A stretch of 7,146 nt of DNA from Dehalococcoidales bacterium (GTDB lineage: Bacteria > Chloroflexota > Dehalococcoidia > Dehalococcoidales > UBA3254). Location of the stretch: NCBI GenBank assembly GCA_028718465.1, contig JAQULX010000138.1, forward strand, positions 1 through 7,146, in the 5' to 3' direction. The translations under genes and the position numbers were made by a program. Below, in pieces: positions 1-6,874 of this stretch. The notes beneath the pieces were generated by a model that was given only the letters and a program-made list of their open reading frames with translations, searched no databases and was not told the DNA's origin. Numbering within the stretch: the first letter of the stretch is position 1; each line of letters starts with the position of its first letter.

Positions 1-1979
1 ATACGTCGTACGGCCAGCGCGACGTAGAATCAATAGCTTTGCACGCACTCGGCCATGCGCTGGGTCTGGCGCATTTGCATGGGGACTATCCGGGATATCC
101 CCAGGATACCGATAAAATTATGTACGGTTCCGGCATGAGCGAAGGTCGAAACCAGAGGAGTCTTGGAAGCGGCGATATAGCGGGGATACGCTGGATATAT
201 CCGGAGGTTCAGGCACAATACACCATTACTGCCAGTGCCGGCCCGGGTGGGTCCATCTCTCCATCAGGGATAATCAGAGTTGAACCCGGCAGCAGCCAGT
301 CTTTTTCCATCCAGCCCAACACCGGGCATGTTATATCTGATGTCCGGGTGGATGGTGATTCCATAGGGCCGGTGGACACTTACAGTTTCCTCAATATCGA
401 TGCCGACCATACTATTGAGGTTATTTTTAGCCCGGAAGAATGTACTTTGACTATTAATATCACCGGCGAAGGCGAAGTAAGCCGTAATACAGAAGGTCCT
501 TACCGCTACGGTCAGGTGATAAGGTTGACGGCCGAGCCTTCCCCGGGCTGGCGGTTCGACCATTGGGAAGGGGACTTAAGCGGAAGTGACAATCCGGTCG
601 ATATCACGATGAGCGGCCTGATGACAGTAACTGCGGTATTCAGTCTGATAGAGGACCCTGGAACAGGGCTCAGTGTATCTACTGTCGAAGCCAGCAATGT
701 CGGATCTGCTGGAGCTATCCTGAACGGCAGGCTTGTCAGCATGGGTGACAATGACGCTGTGGAGGTCTATTTTGAATGGGGACCAAGCCAGGAATACGGC
801 CAAACAACCGAACCCCAGGAGTTAGCTGAGCCGGGAAATTTCAGCCGGCTCATCACCGGGCTCGAGGCCGGCAAGACCTGTCATTACCGGGCGGTAGCAG
901 TCGGACAGGAAGGCGTCATAACCGGCAGCGACGCCTCCTTTATTCCCAGAGTCCGACCCTCGGGCGGAGGCGGGGGCGGAGGAAGCCGAAGTTCCTCCCG
1001 TACTATCAGTCTTAAAGGACTCACCTCCAGTCCCACCCTGGTGACGGATAATTCAGGAGCGGCCAGATCCAGCGTCCAGCTCAAAGACAGTAACGGCAAG
1101 GTCATTCTGGATATTGTTAAAGGGACTTCTCTGAAAGATAGCCTGAATAAAGCCTTGAGGACTATCTCAGCCAGGATATTATCTCCTGACGAATGGGAAA
1201 CGGATGAATATCCTCTCCATGAAATAGTCCCTGATGGGAGGATTTTGGAGGAATATCTCTTCGAACCCGGGGGAGCCATGTTCAATCCGGCGCTTACTTT
1301 GAAGGTGAGCTACGATCCGGTCGGTCTGCCGGGTGGGGTGGATGAGGGCGGACTATATTTGGCCGGTTTTATTGGGACGAGATGGGAGAAGCTGGATAGC
1401 CAGGTCGATATTGGATTTCACACAGTATCGGCTAAAATCAATCATTTCTCCCGGTATGCTTTAGTAGGCCATATACCTCCTCCAGCCCCGGCCAGTTTCA
1501 GCCTGTCACCTGTAAGGGTATTGCCGGATACGACCAGCCCGGAGAGCCCGGTCAAAGTACTGGCCATGGTCTCTAACACCGGGGGAATGCCGGGCGCTTA
1601 TCTGGCTGTTTTAAAAGTGGACGGAATGGAGACCGATGCCAAATTGATTTACCTGGAAGCCGGTCAGAATGCGGCGGTTGAATTTATTCTGCAAAGAGAT
1701 ATTCCGGCGGCTTACCAGGTGGAAATCAATGGTAACCCGGCATCTTTTACCATTATCAGCCCCCCAATCCCAAAAACTTCGGTTTCACCTGCTCAGGGTT
1801 CTGCTTTTATATCCGCCCAGGGAGATGTCAATAAGCCGGGGACGTCTGCGGCAGATAAAAGAGGAAAACCGCTGCCGGATACTGGGACAGCCTTTTTTGT
1901 CCTGTGGATAATAATCGCCGTGGTAATATTGGTAGGAATGGTTGCCGGGGCGATAATTACCCGCCGGAGAGCTTTCTGA
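1..1979 (+). CDS. Secreted, LPXTG-anchored multidomain surface protein with matrixin-like (M10) metallopeptidase end; 5'-truncated
   Basis: The frame is open to the left window edge (first full codon at 3) and stops with TGA at 1977-1979, so the N-terminus is missing; the TTG at 39 is an internal Leu codon. Residues are numbered from the codon at 3. The visible part starts at the end of a matrixin-like catalytic domain: DVESIALHALGHALGLAH gives zinc-ligand positions H14, H18 and H24, a Met-turn-like IMYG (M40) follows, then the usual matrixin end 'SGDIAGIRWIYP'. The catalytic Glu after the first His is Ala15 (GCA, 45-47). Next come two InlB-type beta repeats (about 73-143 and 147-213), a fibronectin-III-like domain (about 222-315), a seven-Gly linker (about 321-327), a beta domain (about 333-488) and a CARDB-like domain (about 500-585). 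The C-terminus is LPDTG (624-628), about 23 hydrophobic residues and TRRRAF, a classic sortase signal. The likely role is a cell-wall-attached adhesin or protease-like protein. Domain calls are from recognition, not search. Confidence 0.85.
   Translation, partial: TSYGQRDVESIALHALGHALGLAHLHGDYPGYPQDTDKIMYGSGMSEGRNQRSLGSGDIAGIRWIYPEVQAQYTITASAGPGGSISPSGIIRVEPGSSQSFSIQPNTGHVISDVRVDGDSIGPVDTYSFLNIDADHTIEVIFSPEECTLTINITGEGEVSRNTEGPYRYGQVIRLTAEPSPGWRFDHWEGDLSGSDNPVDITMSGLMTVTAVFSLIEDPGTGLSVSTVEASNVGSAGAILNGRLVSMGDNDAVEVYFEWGPSQEYGQTTEPQELAEPGNFSRLITGLEAGKTCHYRAVAVGQEGVITGSDASFIPRVRPSGGGGGGGSRSSSRTISLKGLTSSPTLVTDNSGAARSSVQLKDSNGKVILDIVKGTSLKDSLNKALRTISARILSPDEWETDEYPLHEIVPDGRILEEYLFEPGGAMFNPALTLKVSYDPVGLPGGVDEGGLYLAGFIGTRWEKLDSQVDIGFHTVSAKINHFSRYALVGHIPPPAPASFSLSPVRVLPDTTSPESPVKVLAMVSNTGGMPGAYLAVLKVDGMETDAKLIYLEAGQNAAVEFILQRDIPAAYQVEINGNPASFTIISPPIPKTSVSPAQGSAFISAQGDVNKPGTSAADKRGKPLPDTGTAFFVLWIIIAVVILVGMVAGAIITRRRAF
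42..74 (+). other. Zinc-binding HExxHxxGxxH motif with catalytic Glu replaced by Ala
   Basis: The codons read H-A-L-G-H-A-L-G-L-A-H. All three zinc-ligand His and the motif Gly are kept, but the general-base Glu position is GCA (Ala) at 45-47. One base change at 46 (C to A) would restore GAA (Glu). Glu at this position is needed for peptide hydrolysis in metzincins, so the protein as written should bind zinc but be inactive or nearly so. A sequencing or assembly error is a real alternative. Confidence 0.8.
1872..1976 (+). other. C-terminal sortase sorting signal (LPDTG, hydrophobic segment, Arg-rich tail)
   Basis: LPDTG is encoded at 1872-1886, directly followed by a Phe/Ile/Val/Trp-rich membrane segment and the tail TRRRAF at the stop codon. 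The order, spacing and terminal position match the cell-wall sorting signal that sortases cleave between Thr and Gly. A Pro/Gly/Lys-rich spacer (about 1830-1871) precedes it, as is common in wall-anchored proteins. No sortase gene lies in the window. Confidence 0.8.
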
Positions 1980-1999
1980 AGTATTGCCTCTTTGCTGTT

Positions 2000-2046
2000 T
2001 ATCATGCCGGAGAAATGGCCCCAGTGGCCAGTCCTCCGGCATGATA
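2000..2046. terminator. Strong two-tier hairpin downstream of the surface-protein gene (possible terminator or REP-like element)
   Basis: TATCATGCCGGAG (2000-2012) and CTCCGGCATGATA (2034-2046) are perfect 13-bp inverted repeats. Inside, after a symmetric 3-nt/3-nt internal loop, TGGCC (2016-2020) pairs with GGCCA (2026-2030) around a 5-nt loop. It starts 20 nt after the stop codon at 1979, where a terminator is expected. No T-run follows (2047 onward reads tctccctcc), so it is not a canonical intrinsic terminator. It could stabilise the 3' end or be a copy of a dispersed palindromic repeat. Confidence 0.5.
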
Positions 2047-2058
2047 TCTCCCTCCAAA

Positions 2059-2088
2059 TTGAAATAGCCTCAATATAGATGCTATCAT
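2059..2088 (+). promoter_or_regulatory. Putative sigma70-type promoter for the alpha/beta hydrolase
   Basis: TTGAAA (2059-2064) is 5/6 to the -35 consensus and TATCAT (2083-2088) is 5/6 to the -10 consensus, separated by 18 bp. Transcription would start near 2095, leaving a leader of about 58 nt before the ATG at 2153. It lies just after the hairpin at 2000-2046, consistent with independent transcription of the hydrolase. This is consensus matching by eye only. Confidence 0.45.
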
Positions 2089-2152
2089 AAGCTTTAAGCA
2101 GCACAGTATCCGATGATTTATAAAGCCCCTTTTTCAATAGGCACAAGAGGCG

Positions 2153-3592
2153 ATGAAGAAGCGAATAGTTTTACTCATAATGGTAGTGTTGAGCATAAGC
2201 CTTACCTGTTCCGGGTTGGCGCAGGCGCAGACAGAGACGGCAAATACAGGCAAGGTTAAAGAGCTGAATTTCGTCTTCCTCCACGGCTATAACGGCCATT
2301 CCTGCGCTTTTCAGCTTCTGGAGGACTCTCTTGTCGGTCGGATGCCGGCCTATATTTCCGACTATAAGAACGGCCATCCGGATATTGATATCCATGCCGA
2401 CACATTTTTGAGGTGTCATCCCAATGATGTAGATATCGAGACCTGGGCGAAAAATATCGCTGATTCCATAAACGAGCGTTTCTCAGGAAAAGAGAACCTG
2501 GTGTTGATAGGGCACAGCATGGGGGGCAAGACGGCCCTTTATGCGGTTGCCCATAATATCGGCAATCTGGCTGAAAAGGTTGCTATGGTGGTGACCATCA
2601 ACAGCCCCATTAAAAGCATGGGAACCAACTATTATATTGGTGGAGATACCGCGCTGGGCGCCTGGGGGGCCGGGCTGGTGATGCCCGACCGGGGGGTGCT
2701 GGGGTCCTTGCTTGAATACGACAGTTCCCAGGATGGCCAAAAGGTAAGTTCTCAAAAACACTGGCTGGCTTTCGTTTCCGGTGAGTCCAGCCCGCTCAGC
2801 AGCCAGTTTGACATGAACGGTATTGACGTCCTGCCGAGGATTATGGATGATTTGATCGTACCGATCTCTTGCCAGTATGCCGACGGGGCGGACGTGGTTT
2901 ACTACGGAGAGTACGAGCATGGCGATTTCACCAGACGTGAGGAGGTGGCCGGTTACCTGGCAGACCAGATACTCCGCTATATCTTCGGAGGGAATACCGA
3001 ATGTTCTGTTTTTGCCAGGGCCGGATCTTTTGAGCACCGGGCCGGCCTTCTACCCGGGGTGGACCACTGGCAGGATATTGTCGGCGGGGTGCTTGCCGGC
3101 AGCGGCACCTTGACGTACAAAAACGATTCCTATTTCCAGTGGCAGGAATGGGAAGACGTAGTTGGGGAATATTCTAACGGAGATATTCGCAGCAGTTTCC
3201 AGACCGCTCAGAAAAGTTCGTTCCCCTTATTCTCCGGGGTCATTCAGTCAGACTGGGCCGACGCCGAAGACAATAGAGACAGCCGGGTATACCTGAAGAC
3301 CAGAGCGGCCCCGAGAGGCAGTGTGCAGGTGGACTGGAGCGTTTATCATCAGGGCTTGCTTCCTCCGGGATTTGTGCGCGACCATTATGAGGTTGAAATA
3401 GAGACCGGAACCCAGCTTGCCAGTATCAGGCAGGTTTCCTGGGAAACAGACGATCCGCGTGATGTCCGGCTGCGCGTATCCTCACAAGCGGAAAGCCCGT
3501 TCCGCTGGTTTAAGGCTCAATGGAAGGTCTATTTCAAAGAAATCCGTCAGCGTCAGATCATTGATGAATTTTCCATACGGGATTTGCCTTAA
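2153..3592 (+). CDS. Secreted alpha/beta-hydrolase (lipase/esterase-like) with unrecognised C-terminal domain
   Basis: This 479-residue protein begins with a type I signal peptide: MKKR, a hydrophobic core, and probable cleavage after AQA at residue 25. Cys19 lacks a proper lipobox, so it is probably not a lipoprotein. An alpha/beta-hydrolase domain covers about 37-280. It has the oxyanion-type strand end FLHGYNG (42-48) and the nucleophile elbow GHSMGG with Ser122. Probable acid and base are Asp232 or Asp233 in MDDLIVP and His256 in EYEHGDF, giving a complete Ser-Asp-His triad in normal order. Residues about 282-479 form a Trp/Tyr- and charge-rich, probably beta-rich domain that I do not recognise. 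The ATG is preceded by AAGAGG (2145-2150) only 2 nt away, a short spacing; the signal peptide supports this start. It probably acts outside the membrane on an ester or lipid substrate that the sequence does not reveal. Neighbouring genes give no pathway. Confidence 0.85.
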   Translation: MKKRIVLLIMVVLSISLTCSGLAQAQTETANTGKVKELNFVFLHGYNGHSCAFQLLEDSLVGRMPAYISDYKNGHPDIDIHADTFLRCHPNDVDIETWAKNIADSINERFSGKENLVLIGHSMGGKTALYAVAHNIGNLAEKVAMVVTINSPIKSMGTNYYIGGDTALGAWGAGLVMPDRGVLGSLLEYDSSQDGQKVSSQKHWLAFVSGESSPLSSQFDMNGIDVLPRIMDDLIVPISCQYADGADVVYYGEYEHGDFTRREEVAGYLADQILRYIFGGNTECSVFARAGSFEHRAGLLPGVDHWQDIVGGVLAGSGTLTYKNDSYFQWQEWEDVVGEYSNGDIRSSFQTAQKSSFPLFSGVIQSDWADAEDNRDSRVYLKTRAAPRGSVQVDWSVYHQGLLPPGFVRDHYEVEIETGTQLASIRQVSWETDDPRDVRLRVSSQAESPFRWFKAQWKVYFKEIRQRQIIDEFSIRDLP

Positions 3593-3621
3593 TAGACCGT
3601 TCTCCCTCCTTTTTTCCCAGA

Positions 3622-3637
3622 ACCGGTGAAAGCCGGT
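3622..3637. repeat. Small stem-loop in the convergent spacer
   Basis: ACCGG (3622-3626) and CCGGT (3633-3637) form a 5-bp stem around TGAAAG, just after a C/T-rich run with six or more T (about 3609-3615). The text 'gaaagccgg.atccag' (3629-3643) resembles the widespread 'CCGGCGAAAGCCGGAATCCAG' type of intergenic repeat I recall from many environmental genomes. It may be a decayed copy. The T-run lies before the stem for the + strand, so it is not a standard + strand terminator. Confidence 0.35.
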
Positions 3638-3702
3638 ATCCAGAATCTCTTTACCATTTCACTCCCGGCAGGGGGGTGTGAGGGGGGAAGACTGGATTCC
3701 AG
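3635..3702. repeat. Imperfect inverted repeat enclosing two G6 tracts in the convergent intergenic region
   Basis: GGTATCCAG (3635-3643) and CTGGATTCC (3692-3700) are inverted repeats matching at 8 of 9 positions; the right arm is also part of an 11-bp palindrome CTGGATTCCAG (3692-3702). Between them, GGGGGG (3671-3676) and GGGGGG (3682-3687) are separated by TGTGA. The 160-bp stretch 3593-3752 contains no gene. Its structure suggests a degenerate dispersed repeat between two converging transcripts. Confidence 0.35.
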
Positions 3703-3752
3703 GTCCGGAAAGGAACGAACCATCCTGAGCCTGATTATTTAAGAAGCCGGGT

Positions 3753-4838
3753 TCACGCTCCGAAGCCGATCCGGGTTTTCACCAGGCTCAGAAGTGCAAC
3801 GCGGTTTACCACTCCCACGAGATTTTCTCCCTCCAGGACAGGTATGTGGTCGATGCCACGCTGGAGCATCTCCTCGAGCAAGGCGGCTGCCGGCTGCTGG
3901 AGATGGGCTGTCCGTAACCTGGCGCAGGGAGTCATGATATCGCCAATGGCGGTGTTATTCCACCTGTTATAGGGGACTGATTTGATCTGGTCCAGGGTCA
4001 GCATTCCTTTCAAACCGGAGCTGTCAGCGACAATTACATAAGGCCAGCCTTTTACCAGGATGTGCTCACGGACCAGTTGTCCAAGGTTTGCCTGCCGGGG
4101 CATTACCGGGTATTCTCGTGTCATAATATCCTGAGCTTTGATATTTCGCAGCAGCATAAGCGTTCTGGCCTGGTGCCGGGTATACCCCGCTGCTGAATGC
4201 AGAATCCACCCTGTAGATACTATTATCAGGCTGACCATCCATTGCCTGGTAATGATAAACACCAGAACACCGGCGAAAATGAAGAACAGGCCTGCTGCCT
4301 GTCCGATCAGGCTGGATTTATAAGTGGCTTTATGGTAATCGCCGGAGGATTTCCACAGGGCTGTTCTTAACACCCTGCCGCCCTCGAGAGGGAAAACGGG
4401 AATAAGGTGCAGCAGGAAAAGTAGAAAGAACAGATAGGCCAGCCACTGGGCCAGTGCGGCCATTACCATATTATCAGTGGTGATGAACGTGGCGTACAGC
4501 CCGTAGAACACTATAGCTATTAGCAGGCTTGATGAAAATCGAACCAGATACAACATCGGCTGATGAGCGGCAGCGAGGCTGTTCCGGACCTCATCGTTCA
4601 CTCCACCGAAAGCAAACAGAAGTATTCTTTCGGTTGGCGGCTGGCGGGATGATACTGCCCTCACGATAATTTCACGAACGGCCACAGCCGCTAAAAACAG
4701 CAGGGAAACAGCCAGCCCCAGGACTACCCGCTGCCATAAGGGATAGCTTTCCGAAAACTGGGTGGTAAGGATTACTGTTATCAGTGCAAATACCGGAATC
4801 CAGGAATAATGGATTTTAAAGTTTATAATTCTGCTCAA
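3753..4838 (-). CDS. M50 (site-2-protease-like) polytopic membrane protein with two CBS domains; degenerate active site
   Basis: 361 residues. Several membrane segments (about 12-26, 37-58, 97-118, 124-148, 176-218) are followed by two CBS domains (about 234-290 and 296-355), each with a 'DIMT' start. The order matches M50-CBS proteins, which carry HExxH in an early membrane helix and N-x-x-P-x-x-P-L-D-G-G later. Here the first motif is V54-R55-E56-I57-I58-V59, with both zinc His gone, and the second is H144-L-I-P-V-F-P-L-E152-G-G-R, with Asn to His and Asp to Glu. The family landmarks FGGV (77-80) and GGRVLR (153-158) are kept, so homology is clear but protease activity is doubtful. CBS pairs usually bind adenine nucleotides. 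The TTG start (4838-4836) has AAAGAG directly against it and no clear Shine-Dalgarno. Family members usually have about 10 residues more at the N-terminus, so the true start is uncertain. It follows the AOR gene by 33 bp in the same frame, suggesting co-transcription or coupling. Confidence 0.8.
   Translation of the reverse strand: MSRIINFKIHYSWIPVFALITVILTTQFSESYPLWQRVVLGLAVSLLFLAAVAVREIIVRAVSSRQPPTERILLFAFGGVNDEVRNSLAAAHQPMLYLVRFSSSLLIAIVFYGLYATFITTDNMVMAALAQWLAYLFFLLFLLHLIPVFPLEGGRVLRTALWKSSGDYHKATYKSSLIGQAAGLFFIFAGVLVFIITRQWMVSLIIVSTGWILHSAAGYTRHQARTLMLLRNIKAQDIMTREYPVMPRQANLGQLVREHILVKGWPYVIVADSSGLKGMLTLDQIKSVPYNRWNNTAIGDIMTPCARLRTAHLQQPAAALLEEMLQRGIDHIPVLEGENLVGVVNRVALLSLVKTRIGFGA
4662..4676 (-). 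other. Position of the lost HExxH zinc motif in the M50-CBS protein
   Basis: On the - strand the codons read CGT GAA ATT ATC GTG, giving R-E-I-I-V. The Glu is kept, but the first His is Arg (one base from CAT) and the second His is Val (GTG, needs at least two changes). Together with CAC (His) at 4407-4409 and GAG (Glu) at 4383-4385, at the usual Asn and Asp positions, four family residues differ. That is too many for a single read error. Confidence 0.7.
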
Positions 4839-4871
4839 CTCTTTATCGCCGTACGAGTTTTTAGTCTCCAG

Positions 4872-6839
4872 TTATTGGTTTTGGTCATGTACAGCTATCT
4901 CCAATTCTTCGATTTTCTCCTGCCTGGGAATGCCATGGTTGTCCCATCCCATGAAGAAGTAATAGTACTGACGGGCTTTCAGCATGGTCTCCTTGTCCGG
5001 GATATTCGCGGTGGGCAGGGAAAGCGCCCCGCTGGCCTTACGCTGGTAAAACCGCTCCGGCAGCTCATCATCCGCATCGGTAAATCCCTCGCGGAGATTG
5101 AAAAGGCGCATCAGGGTCAGGACCCTTTCTCCTACCTGAATCAGCTCCACCCAACTGGTATCCCACCCTGTCACGGCTTTGAAAAGTTCCAGCTTCTGGG
5201 TGAAATTAATATTAGGCATCAGGCACAGCACCATACAGTCGTTCGCCATATTGCAGCAGTGCTGCATCTTGAAGGCGCTCATTCGCCTCACTCCGAAGTC
5301 ATCATTGAGGGGCTTCTGGATGCCGAATTGACTGTAGTTTTTAATTGTCACGGGATTGGTATAGCCGCCCATACCGGAGCAGTGATCGGCGCCGTGCGGA
5401 TTAAGCATATATCCCAGGCGGAAGTTCATCATCACACGGGCATCATGCATGGCGGCCTCCAGCCCTTTGACATTCATGGCGAACTGCTCGGACCCGCGGC
5501 CGATCTTTTTTGCCATCCGGGCAGTCCCTTCCGCCATGATATTGCCGAAACCTTCCCGCCGGGCGATCATTTCCACCGCCTTCAGCATCAGTTCCGCATC
5601 GTCGAACCGGAGCTCCAGTCCGCCGGTATCTTCTCTGGTCAGCAGTCCTCTTTCACAGCACTCGATGGCAAATGCCAGGGAGCTGCCGGTAGAAATAGTA
5701 TCGATACCGTAAGCATTACAGCGCTCGCTGGCTTTACAGATGGCCCTGGTATTGTCGATGCCGCAATCAGACCCCAGAGCTCCCATGGTCTCATGCTCCG
5801 GGCCTCCGTAGGCCGGGTCGACCACGTAAGGTTCATCCACCTTTACTACCTTCTTGCAGCGCACCGAGCAGGCAAAACAGCCTTCCATGCCGATTCGGAC
5901 AGTCTCCTTGACTCCCACTCCGCAGACATTGCGGACACCCGGGAAAATGCCGTCCCGGAAGTTGCGCACCGGTAGATTGCCGTTCTTTTCAAATAAAATA
6001 ACTTCCATACCGCCGGTTCCGTATTCGGACAGGTGGTGAGGATGGGAGTTCAGTTCTATTCTCAATTCTTTGACATAATCCGGGTTGACGACGGGAGGAG
6101 GACTATGGCCCCTGACCGCAATTGCTTTGAGTTTCTTTGAGCCAAAGACAGCTCCCAGCCCTCCCCTTCCCAGGGCATCATAAAGAGAAGTCATGACGCA
6201 GGCGTAGCGGACCATATTTTCGCCGCCGATGCCGATGGAGATCACTTTAATATTTTTTTCGGCCAGCTCGCTCCGAATCGTGGACTCCACATCTTTGGTC
6301 TCTTTTCCCCACAGGTGCCCGGCGTCTCTAATCTCAACCTTACCGTTAGTAATCCAGAGGTATACCGGGCTGTCAGCCTGACCTTCGATGATCAGTGCGT
6401 CATATCCGGCCCGTTTGAAGTCCACCATCCAGAAGCCTCCGGCTTCGGTCTTGATGATGCCGTTGGTTAGAGGAGATTTGGCGCCGGCACAAAAACGCGA
6501 AGCGCCCTGGATAGTCAAGCCGGTGACCGGGCCCATGGCGATAACTATCTTGTTTTCCGGTCCCAGGGGGTCAATCCCGCCCTTCAATTCTTTCCAGAGA
6601 TAATAAGCCACGAATCCGGCGCCGCCGATATATTTGCGGGCGAATTCATAAGAGATCGGTTCGTCTCTGGTGCTCCGGTCAGTCAGATTGACTCTTAAAA
6701 TTTTCCCGTTATAGCCGCCCATCGGTAGAGGGACTTCTTCCGGTTGGGCTGGTTGCGGACCGGCTGCCGAGCCGCTGGGGCGGGTATCAACACTCCCCGC
6801 CCCTGGCAGCGGAAGGGTTTTGTTTTTCTTATCGGTCAT
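4872..6839 (-). CDS. aor: Tungsten-containing aldehyde ferredoxin oxidoreductase (AOR family)
   Basis: 655 residues; a cytoplasmic enzyme of the family that oxidises aldehydes to carboxylates with ferredoxin, using a tungsten bis-pterin cofactor and a [4Fe-4S] cluster. The AOR N-terminal domain (about 43-245) starts with GGYNGKILRVNLT and includes IGGAGFVAYYLW, GASRFCAGAKSPLTNG and GLGAVFGSKKLKAIAVRG. The C-terminal domains (about 250-640) carry the cluster motif C321-x2-C324-x3-C328 and the late motif D534-C-M-V-L-C539, matching the fourth Cys and a pterin-contacting Asp. PEHETMG (347-353) and NPHGADH (480-486) match conserved active-site regions, and the C-terminus GWDNHGIPR is typical. The first 40 or so residues are a Pro/Ala/Gly-rich extension absent from usual members; a strong ribosome site supports starting at 6839 rather than at Met40 (6722). 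The true substrate (aliphatic, aromatic or other aldehyde) cannot be told. No MoaD-like or ferredoxin gene is nearby. M50-CBS follows 33 bp downstream. Confidence 0.93.
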   Translation of the reverse strand: MTDKKNKTLPLPGAGSVDTRPSGSAAGPQPAQPEEVPLPMGGYNGKILRVNLTDRSTRDEPISYEFARKYIGGAGFVAYYLWKELKGGIDPLGPENKIVIAMGPVTGLTIQGASRFCAGAKSPLTNGIIKTEAGGFWMVDFKRAGYDALIIEGQADSPVYLWITNGKVEIRDAGHLWGKETKDVESTIRSELAEKNIKVISIGIGGENMVRYACVMTSLYDALGRGGLGAVFGSKKLKAIAVRGHSPPPVVNPDYVKELRIELNSHPHHLSEYGTGGMEVILFEKNGNLPVRNFRDGIFPGVRNVCGVGVKETVRIGMEGCFACSVRCKKVVKVDEPYVVDPAYGGPEHETMGALGSDCGIDNTRAICKASERCNAYGIDTISTGSSLAFAIECCERGLLTREDTGGLELRFDDAELMLKAVEMIARREGFGNIMAEGTARMAKKIGRGSEQFAMNVKGLEAAMHDARVMMNFRLGYMLNPHGADHCSGMGGYTNPVTIKNYSQFGIQKPLNDDFGVRRMSAFKMQHCCNMANDCMVLCLMPNINFTQKLELFKAVTGWDTSWVELIQVGERVLTLMRLFNLREGFTDADDELPERFYQRKASGALSLPTANIPDKETMLKARQYYYFFMGWDNHGIPRQEKIEELEIAVHDQNQ

Positions 6840-6847
6840 ATAGGTTT

Positions 6848-6854
6848 CTCCCTC
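6848..6854 (-). promoter_or_regulatory. Ribosome binding site of the AOR gene
   Basis: GAGGGAG on the - strand, 8 nt before the ATG at 6839-6837. It is a strong Shine-Dalgarno at good spacing and decides the start: the internal Met40 (6722-6720) has no such site before it, so the Pro-rich N-terminal extension is probably translated. Confidence 0.75.
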
Positions 6855-6874
6855 TTCATATGACTGACCCGCCG

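Noticed and set aside
39..41. TTG as the start codon of the surface protein
   Set aside because: The frame continues upstream to the window edge with matrixin-like sequence (DVESIA), and 39 falls inside the zinc-binding helix.
1521..1535. LPDTT as an internal LPXTG-like sorting motif
   Set aside because: It lacks the Gly, is far from the C-terminus and has no hydrophobic segment after it; the real signal is at 1872-1976.
2483..3037. 184-codon open frame on the - strand
   Set aside because: Antisense to the hydrolase core, with no recognisable domain; a shadow of the real gene.
4809..5975. 388-codon open frame on the + strand
   Set aside because: It lies opposite the AOR gene, whose protein is unmistakable. 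The translation is His/Gln-rich and shows no family features; a shadow frame.
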